Assembly (NCBI GenBank): GCA_947627405.1
Contig: CANQVY010000033.1
Location: 1 to 11,177 of the forward strand
Reading direction: 5' to 3'
DNA length: 11,177 nt
From: an uncultured Bacilli bacterium
GTDB taxonomy: Bacteria > Bacillota_I > Bacilli_A > RF39 > UBA660
A program made the position numbers and the translations under genes. The notes under the pieces are model-generated. The model did not search any database. It had not been told where the DNA came from and was given only the letters and a program-made list of their open reading frames with translations. Positions within the stretch are counted from its first letter, which is position 1, and every line of letters starts with the position of its first letter. Shown piece by piece: positions 6,426 to 11,177 of this stretch.

Positions 6426-8714
6426 CTATATATAAATTCTCCTATTTCCTTGACATAAACTATCTACAACTTGCTCATCAATCACATCTTCAATAATTTT
6501 ATCAATTTTTCGAGCTCCAAACTTATCAAACTCACTTTTTTCAACAATATCTGTAATAATTTTATTACTAATCTTAATATTTACCCCATTTTGTTTATAA
6601 TGCTCAATTAAGCTTTTTATTTTTTTTACTACTATTTCTTTAATATTTTCTTTATCAAGTGAATGAAACATTACAATTTCATCGATTCTATTTAAAAATT
6701 CCAAATTAAAGTATTTTTTTAATCCATCGATCATTTCTTCTTTATTTTCCAAAAAACCTACTTTTTCTTTATGGCATCCTGCATTTGAAGTCATGATAAT
6801 AATTGTATTATTAAAGTAAATATTTCTACCTGATGCATCTTTTATTTTACCCTCTTCTAATATTTGTAAAAACAAATTTAATACAGCCGGATGGGCTTTT
6901 TCAATCTCATCAAGCAATAATAAGGAATGTGGATAATTAATAACTTTCTCAAATACACTATTTTTATCATTATACCCTACATAACCAGCTGGAGACCCTA
7001 TTAATTTATTAATGGATGCCTCATCTTTATATTCACTCATATCCAACTTAATTAATCGATCTTTACCAAATAAAGCACAACCATATTGCCTAGCTAAATA
7101 CGTTTTCCCTATACCCGTAGATCCTACAAATAAAAAAGATAATGGTTTTTCAATTTCTCTATAATGATAAAACATTTTTTTTGTACCTTTTAATAATTTA
7201 TGGATAACATCTTTTTGGCCCCTTACTTCCTCTTCTAATTTTTTAGAAATATTTTTTAAAACTTTTGTATAGTTTTCATTATCATATACTTTTACTTTTC
7301 CTTTATATTCAACAATATCAATAATATCCTTTTTTTCTACCAAATTTAATTTTTTACTTTTTTCTTTTTTTAATTCCAGTTTATTTACCTCTTCTTCTAA
7401 TTTTTTTTGCTTTAAATATAAATTGGTCGCTTGCAAGAAATTATCTTTTTGAATTAACTGTTTTTTTTCTTTCACTACCTGATGAATTTGATCATTTAAA
7501 CAATTAATTTTTTTATCATAAGGATTGCTTTTAAGACTTACTTTTGTACAGGCTTCATCCAATATATCAATTGCTTTATCCGGTTGCATTCGATCGGTTA
7601 TATAACGATTCGATAACATAACAATATATTTTAATAATTCATCACTGATTTTTACATGATGATATTCTTCGTATATAGGAGAAATTTCTTTTATGATTTG
7701 TAATGTTTTTTCACTATTTGGCTCCTCAAGAATTAAAGATTGAAATCTTCTTGCTAAAGCTCGATCAAACTCAATGAATTTCTTATATTCTGTAGTTGTT
7801 GTAGCACCAATTATTTGAATATTTCCTCGAGCTAAAGCCGGTTTTAAAATATTCGATGCATCGATTGCACCTTCAGCCCCACCAGCTCCCACTAAAGTAT
7901 GAATTTCATCAATAAATACTATAATGTCTTTATTATTTTCTAATTCTTTAATGATTTTATTGATTCTTTCTTCAAATTCTCCTCTATATTTTGTACCAGA
8001 TACCAAACTTGCCATAGCAATTGATATGATTTTTTTATTTTTTAAATATTCTGGTACTAAATCCATAGCAATCCTTCGAGCCAATTCTTCAACTAAAGCC
8101 GATTTCCCAACCCCAGCTTCTCCAAGTAACAATGGATTATTTTTTCTTCTACGACACAAAATTTCTATCAAACGATTTACTTCCTCATCACGTCCTACTA
8201 CCGGATCTATAAGACCTTTTTTCGCTTGAGAAACCAAATTGCTTCCATAATCATAGATTTTAAGTTTTTTTGTTTTATCATTTCTTTTATTTTGACATTT
8301 ATTAAAAAAATCACTATATAAAGCATCCACATTTATATTCATAGAAAGCAAAATACGAATAGCTATACCTTCTCCCTCTTCTAACAATGAAATAAAAATA
8401 TGATCTAAAGTAATAATAGCATTATTGTTATCTTTACTATCCAAAATTGAAGACTCCAAAACTCTCTTTAAAAGAGGAGTATATAAAAACCAACTGTTTT
8501 CTTCTGTACCATAACCAATCATTTCTATAATTTTATTTTTAAATTTATTATAATCCACGCCCATCGAATTTAATTTCCTTGATACACTATTATCCATACT
8601 TAAGATAGATAACAATAGATGTTCACTTCCTACATATGGATGTTTTAATTTTTGCATTTCTCTCTTAGAATTTATAAGTATTTTTTGGCATTCTTCAGTA
8701 AATTTAGAAAACAT
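6426..8714 (-). CDS. clpC: ClpC-type AAA+ unfoldase (Hsp100)
   Basis: A 762-residue class-1 Clp ATPase that would unfold proteins and feed them to ClpP. Domains: Clp N domain (about 1-140); AAA-1 with Walker A GEAGVGKS (198-205), Walker B VFIDE (266-270) and ARR arginines (321-323); a short coiled-coil middle domain (about 395-455) of ClpC rather than ClpB length; AAA-2 with Walker A GSTGIGKT (531-538), Walker B LLLLDE (598-603), FLNR (673-676) and sensor-2 GAR (733-735). VGF at 652-654, after the TSNAG sensor, matches the ClpP-docking loop, supporting a protease partner. It is shorter than B. subtilis ClpC (810), and the usual WTGIP-type motif before AAA-2 is not recognisable (466-490). AAAGGAG lies 7 bases before the ATG. 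ctsR, mcsA and mcsB, normally upstream, are absent, and no CtsR or CIRCE box is seen in 8715-8843. Confidence 0.9.
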   Translation of the reverse strand: MFSKFTEECQKILINSKREMQKLKHPYVGSEHLLLSILSMDNSVSRKLNSMGVDYNKFKNKIIEMIGYGTEENSWFLYTPLLKRVLESSILDSKDNNNAIITLDHIFISLLEEGEGIAIRILLSMNINVDALYSDFFNKCQNKRNDKTKKLKIYDYGSNLVSQAKKGLIDPVVGRDEEVNRLIEILCRRRKNNPLLLGEAGVGKSALVEELARRIAMDLVPEYLKNKKIISIAMASLVSGTKYRGEFEERINKIIKELENNKDIIVFIDEIHTLVGAGGAEGAIDASNILKPALARGNIQIIGATTTTEYKKFIEFDRALARRFQSLILEEPNSEKTLQIIKEISPIYEEYHHVKISDELLKYIVMLSNRYITDRMQPDKAIDILDEACTKVSLKSNPYDKKINCLNDQIHQVVKEKKQLIQKDNFLQATNLYLKQKKLEEEVNKLELKKEKSKKLNLVEKKDIIDIVEYKGKVKVYDNENYTKVLKNISKKLEEEVRGQKDVIHKLLKGTKKMFYHYREIEKPLSFLFVGSTGIGKTYLARQYGCALFGKDRLIKLDMSEYKDEASINKLIGSPAGYVGYNDKNSVFEKVINYPHSLLLLDEIEKAHPAVLNLFLQILEEGKIKDASGRNIYFNNTIIIMTSNAGCHKEKVGFLENKEEMIDGLKKYFNLEFLNRIDEIVMFHSLDKENIKEIVVKKIKSLIEHYKQNGVNIKISNKIITDIVEKSEFDKFGARKIDKIIEDVIDEQVVDSLCQGNRRIYI

Positions 8715-8733
8715 ATAATTCTCCTTTCAAACT

Positions 8734-8739
8734 ATTCTA
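8734..8739 (-). promoter_or_regulatory. Candidate -10 element of clpC
   Basis: TAGAAT on the minus strand, 19 bases before the start codon and next to the ribosome binding site. No TG extension and only TATTTT at the -35 position, so support is weak. Confidence 0.3.
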
Positions 8740-8840
8740 TGCTTATTATTTACTAAAAAATAGTTTTTAAACAAAAAAGTCATAATCGCTTTTTCCCTAA
8801 TTGCTATAAAGAATGATTGTTCATTGCTTAAAAAAAGGGC

Positions 8841-8927
8841 GATATTTATTATAATTATGATAGAATTAAAGTAAAATTAAAAGGACTGTCACCCGTTCAA
8901 TTTAGGTTACAATCCTTGAATAATTAA
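8841..8927 (+). pseudogene. Transposase C-terminal fragment (IS3 OrfB type)
   Basis: This is the only coding sequence on the plus strand. In one frame it reads DIYYNYDRIKVK then LKGLSPVQFRLQSLNN and a TAA at 8925-8927. The YN-x-x-RI...LKGLSPxxFR signature is the conserved C-terminus of IS3-family OrfB (DDE integrase-fold) transposases. An in-frame TAA at 8829-8831 closes the frame upstream, so nothing of the catalytic DDE core survives and it cannot be functional. Confidence 0.85.
8877..8917 (-). terminator. Hairpin inside the IS remnant, possible terminator of the transporter gene
   Basis: On the minus strand AAGGATTGTAACC (8917-8905) and GGTGACAGTCCTT (8893-8881) pair with one G-U and one mismatch around an 11-base loop, followed by TTTTAATTTT. 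No other terminator follows the transporter gene, so the IS sequence may have been co-opted. The coding origin of this segment makes the role uncertain. Confidence 0.35.
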
Positions 8928-8954
8928 ACTGTCCCACTTTTGGGGTTCAGTTCA
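8925..8954 (-). repeat. IS3-type terminal inverted repeat
   Basis: The minus strand from 8954 begins TGAACTGAACCCC, then AAAAGTGGGACAGTT. It starts directly after the transposase stop codon, the normal spacing at an IS3 right end. The segment can also fold (AACTG with CAGTT, CCC with GGG). Confidence 0.75.
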
Positions 8955-8970
8955 ATATCGTCTTTTCAAA

Positions 8971-10368
8971 TTATATAAATGTAACTATTGTAAATATGAT
9001 AAGTAAAATAACAAGTAATTCAACAAATAGTTTCCAAATATGTTTCAACCATTTTCCATATGGAATATCTAAGTAAGCTAGAGTTCCCATTAATAGAATA
9101 CTAGTAGGTGCGACTAACATAGTAAGTCCATAAATTGATTGAAAAATAATTCCGATTAATGGATAAACTCCCGTATCTTTGATAATAGATACCATATAAG
9201 GTCCTACACTATTAATAGAGTATAACAATTCTACATTAAATACAGAAGATAAAAATGCAGTTATGGTAGTCGTTATTACATTAAATCCTTTGCTGATATT
9301 TAGAACCCAATCATATATTGTCAATTGGAAATTATTATAAGTAGCTATGATCAATATTAAATAGATAAAATACATAATGAATGCTGGAGTTAAAGCTCTT
9401 TTTACTCCTTGACCAAATGAAGTAAAAAAGTCATCCACTTTAACTTTATAACATAGAGCAATAATAATCGTAGCAATTATCAAACATGCTCCAACACTCA
9501 TCATATCCCAATTACCAAATGATGGAACAGATCCTAATAACTTGCCAAAGATTGGAAAACCTCCAATACTGAAAGATGTAACCTTCGTTGTAATCGTATC
9601 AAAGAATGACAATCCAAAGATACTTGCCCAACTAAACATAGCAATAGCTACAATGACTAAGAATAAATCCATTACTACCACTAATGGCCAAATTTTTTTC
9701 TTAGTCTTTGTTGCTGCAGGAACATATTCCTTAATTTCTTCTGCTTTTGATTTTTTTAATTTATTGTTTTTTGCATATCTTAACACATTAAACAACAATA
9801 CAACAATTGCGATTATCAATATAATAATTTTTGTAATAATTTCATCGTGAATACCTATAGATAGATAATTATTAATATAATAATTAACATCTGTTGTATA
9901 TAAGGATCCCATAATTCCAACCATTACAGATCCAACAGTTACTGTTGCAGCTAATAGTTTATCAAATCCCATTAGCAACAAAACTGCAATAACAAATGGA
10001 AATAAAAATAGCAAAATTGTTGTAAGTCCTACACCACCAGCTAGAAGTGCAAAAGCTACTGTTACAATGGAAATAAACAACAATTCTCTACCTTTGAAGG
10101 CATCTACTACTTTATCTAATAATCTTCGATAAGCCTCTGTTTTCGATAAAACTCCATAAAATCCACCAACAATTAAAGCATAAATTAATATTTGGTAGAA
10201 ATATTGAAAGCCTTGGCCAAAATAACTAAAGATATCAAATATCCCCATTTGTGCTCTTTCACCAATACTAAGTGTCGTTGAAAATGTTGCAGTTGGAAAA
10301 ACCCAAGTCAACACAACAACAGCTAGTAAAGCGATAAGTACTACTTTTAAAATATTATGTTTTCTCAT
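8971..10368 (-). CDS. Polytopic membrane transporter, YfcC/DcuC-like (IT superfamily)
   Basis: A 465-residue integral membrane protein with about 11-13 hydrophobic helices. The first is at about 7-24, then paired helices including TTILLFLFPFVIAVLLLMG and GVYPLIGIIFQSIYGLTMLVAPTS near the C-terminus. The two similar halves with a serine/threonine and glycine-rich re-entrant-looking region in each (SVMVGIMGSLYTTDVN; LVAPTSILLMG) suit the C4-dicarboxylate carrier/YfcC/AbgT-like group of the ion transporter superfamily; substrate cannot be told. The start is ATG 10368, with GGGAGGG 5 bases upstream. A longer frame to 10467 would add 33 non-membrane residues overlapping the lysS stop and terminator. 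Own promoter (TTGTAA-16-TATAAT). It lies between lysS and clpC, where Bacillus has no such gene. Confidence 0.72.
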   Translation of the reverse strand: MRKHNILKVVLIALLAVVVLTWVFPTATFSTTLSIGERAQMGIFDIFSYFGQGFQYFYQILIYALIVGGFYGVLSKTEAYRRLLDKVVDAFKGRELLFISIVTVAFALLAGGVGLTTILLFLFPFVIAVLLLMGFDKLLAATVTVGSVMVGIMGSLYTTDVNYYINNYLSIGIHDEIITKIIILIIAIVVLLFNVLRYAKNNKLKKSKAEEIKEYVPAATKTKKKIWPLVVVMDLFLVIVAIAMFSWASIFGLSFFDTITTKVTSFSIGGFPIFGKLLGSVPSFGNWDMMSVGACLIIATIIIALCYKVKVDDFFTSFGQGVKRALTPAFIMYFIYLILIIATYNNFQLTIYDWVLNISKGFNVITTTITAFLSSVFNVELLYSINSVGPYMVSIIKDTGVYPLIGIIFQSIYGLTMLVAPTSILLMGTLAYLDIPYGKWLKHIWKLFVELLVILLIIFTIVTFI

Positions 10369-10373
10369 ATTAA

Positions 10374-10380
10374 CCCTCCC
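10374..10380 (-). promoter_or_regulatory. Shine-Dalgarno that fixes the transporter start
   Basis: GGGAGGG on the minus strand, 5 bases before ATG 10368. It is the reason for rejecting the longer frame starting at 10467. Confidence 0.75.
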
Positions 10381-10386
10381 ACTAAC

Positions 10387-10414
10387 ATTATACAACAATT
10401 CCATATTTTTACAA
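10387..10414 (-). promoter_or_regulatory. Promoter of the transporter gene
   Basis: -35 TTGTAA (10414-10409), a 16-base spacer and -10 TATAAT (10392-10387). It lies after the lysS terminator and about 18 bases before the start codon, giving a very short leader. Confidence 0.6.
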
Positions 10415-10435
10415 ACAATTTCAGAAAAATTATAG

Positions 10436-10461
10436 AAAAAAAATAGACTTTTGCCTATTTT
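10436..10461 (-). terminator. Rho-independent terminator of lysS
   Basis: AAAATAGGC (10461-10453), loop AAAA, and GTCTATTTT (10448-10440) form a 9-bp stem with one G-U pair, continuing into a total of eight T (10443-10436). It begins inside the TAA stop codon (10462-10460). Confidence 0.85.
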
Positions 10462-11177
10462 AATCATTCGGTTTCATTGTAGGAAATAATAATACATCAC
10501 GAATAGACTCTTGTTCTAAGAATAGCATACATAATCGATCAATTCCATATCCAATTCCCCCAGCGGGTGGCATGCCATATTCTAATGCTTCGATAAAATC
10601 CATATCGATATCATTTGCTTCATCATTTCCTAAATCTTTTTCCTTTAATTGATCTTCAAATCTCTTTAATTGATCAATTGGATCATTTAATTCTGTGTAA
10701 GCATTCGCAAATTCTTTACCTCCGATAAATAATTCAAAACGATCCACAAATCTAGGATCTTCTGGATTTTTCTTAGTTAATGGTGAAATTTCAATTGGGT
10801 GCCCATATAAGAATGTTGGCTGAATCAATGTTTCTTCAACATATTTTTCAAAAAATAAATTAATAATATGGCCAACCGTATGTTCATGATCTTGTACTTC
10901 AATTTTATGCTCATGTGCAAGCTGTAAAGCCTCTTCCACCGACATAGTTTTTTTAAAATCAATTCCTGTCACATCTCGAATAGCATCCACCATGCTGATT
11001 CTCTTCCATGGACCTTCAAGGTTAATTTCATGACCACTCCAATGATAGGCCATTTTCCCAATGACTTCTTTAGCAATTGTCTGATACATAGATTCTGTTA
11101 AATCCATCATTCCTTCCAAATTAGAATAAGCTAGATAAGCTTCCATTAAAGTAAATTCAGGATTATGTTTTGGATCC
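10460..11177 (-). CDS. lysS: Lysyl-tRNA synthetase, class II (5' end outside window)
   Basis: The frame stays open to the window edge, so this is the C-terminal 238 residues, about half of a usual 490-500 residue LysS. It charges tRNA-Lys using ATP. Seen: DPKHNPEFTLMEAYLAYSNLEGMM at the start, the HNPEFT...E-x-Y motif 2 region of class II enzymes; and GMPPAGGIGYGIDRLCMLF close to the end, which is motif 3 with the ATP-binding arginine. It ends in IRDVLLFPTMKPND, the normal LysS C-terminus. An internal ATG at 11146 is not the start, because the conserved motif continues upstream of it. A perfect terminator overlaps the stop, so it does not share transcripts with the transporter. In Bacillus lysS likewise lies upstream of the clpC operon. 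Confidence 0.95.
   Translation of the reverse strand, partial: DPKHNPEFTLMEAYLAYSNLEGMMDLTESMYQTIAKEVIGKMAYHWSGHEINLEGPWKRISMVDAIRDVTGIDFKKTMSVEEALQLAHEHKIEVQDHEHTVGHIINLFFEKYVEETLIQPTFLYGHPIEISPLTKKNPEDPRFVDRFELFIGGKEFANAYTELNDPIDQLKRFEDQLKEKDLGNDEANDIDMDFIEALEYGMPPAGGIGYGIDRLCMLFLEQESIRDVLLFPTMKPND

Larger units (their letters stand above)
8841..8954 (+). mobile_element. 3' end remnant of an IS3-family (IS150-like) insertion sequence
   Basis: About 114 bases remain: the end of a transposase frame followed by the terminal inverted repeat. Read inward from 8954 the end is TGAACTGAACCCCAAAAG followed by TGGGACAGTTTA, the TG-start and ACCCCAAAA core typical of IS150-group ends. The left boundary is uncertain (8829-8844), and no left inverted repeat or other transposase sequence is in the window. 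It lies between clpC and the transporter, where Bacillus carries ctsR-mcsA-mcsB, so its arrival may be tied to that loss. Confidence 0.8.

Noticed and set aside
8715..8843. CtsR box or CIRCE element upstream of clpC
   Set aside because: No tandem GGTCAAA-like heptads and no TTAGCACTC/GAGTGCTAA arms were found on either strand.
8831..8966. Large inverted repeat AAAAGGGCGATATT / AATATCGTCTTTT around the IS remnant
   Set aside because: Only about 8-9 matching pairs in AT-rich sequence about 100 bases apart; it starts inside the transposase fragment on one side and is probably chance.
10369..10467. 33-residue N-terminal extension of the transporter
   Set aside because: It overlaps the lysS stop and terminator, has no ribosome binding site, and the promoter at 10387-10414 lies inside it; ATG 10368 has GGGAGGG in place.
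11144..11146. ATG 11146 as the lysS start
   Set aside because: The frame continues upstream to the window edge with the conserved motif residues HNPEFT, so the gene is truncated by the window rather than short.
1..11177. tRNA, rRNA, riboswitch or CRISPR array
   Set aside because: No cloverleaf with a TTCRA loop, no rRNA-like GC-richer block, no T-box or known riboswitch core, and no regularly spaced direct repeats were seen.

Overview
This window looks like a chromosomal stretch from a low-GC Gram-positive bacterium (Bacillota, Bacilli side). The evidence is a genome of roughly 70% A+T, AGGAGG-type ribosome binding sites, a SigH-like sigma factor, Mini-RNase III, a ClpC-type chaperone and a TasA-like surface protein. 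The standard code fits: full-length ORFs use TGG for Trp, and all ten visible gene ends are TAA or TAG (7 TAA, 3 TAG, no TGA). The exact taxon cannot be read from the window; an uncultured gut Bacilli lineage would fit.

Every intact gene is on the minus strand, so transcription runs from high to low coordinates. In that order the genes are: lysS (3' part, 11177-10460), a polytopic IT-superfamily transporter (10368-8971), an IS3-family 3' end remnant (about 8841-8954), clpC (8714-6426), a YugP-like zinc metallopeptidase (6368-5682), two membrane-anchored proteins of unknown function (5417-4551 and 4481-3888), an unrecognised helical protein (3637-2744), mrnC (2664-2296), rlmB (2302-1601), a sigH-like gene (1593-1030, TTG start), and the N-terminal 323 residues of a TasA-like/LamG-like surface protein (969-1) that runs off the window.

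The framework lysS ... clpC ... mrnC-rlmB ... sigH follows the order known from Bacillus subtilis. The genes that normally lie between (ctsR-mcsA-mcsB, radA, disA, ispDF, gltX, cysES, yacP) are absent, and accessory genes sit in their places. mrnC, rlmB and sigH overlap or nearly touch and form one operon for rRNA maturation, rRNA methylation and a sigma factor. The other genes mostly have their own promoter, several of them extended -10 type (TGnTATAAT), and three end in a hairpin terminator that begins inside the stop codon.

The most unusual structure is a pair of 53-bp inverted repeats (49/53 identical; 3807-3859 and 5477-5529) bracketing exactly the two unknown membrane-protein genes. It looks like a 1.72-kb non-autonomous mobile or invertible cassette with no transposase. 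The second mobile trace is an IS3/IS150-type transposase C-terminus plus terminal inverted repeat between clpC and the transporter. There is no gene-free stretch longer than 300 bases; the largest gaps (3638-3887, 5418-5681, 8715-8970) hold the promoters, terminators and repeats listed. No tRNA, rRNA or CRISPR array was seen.
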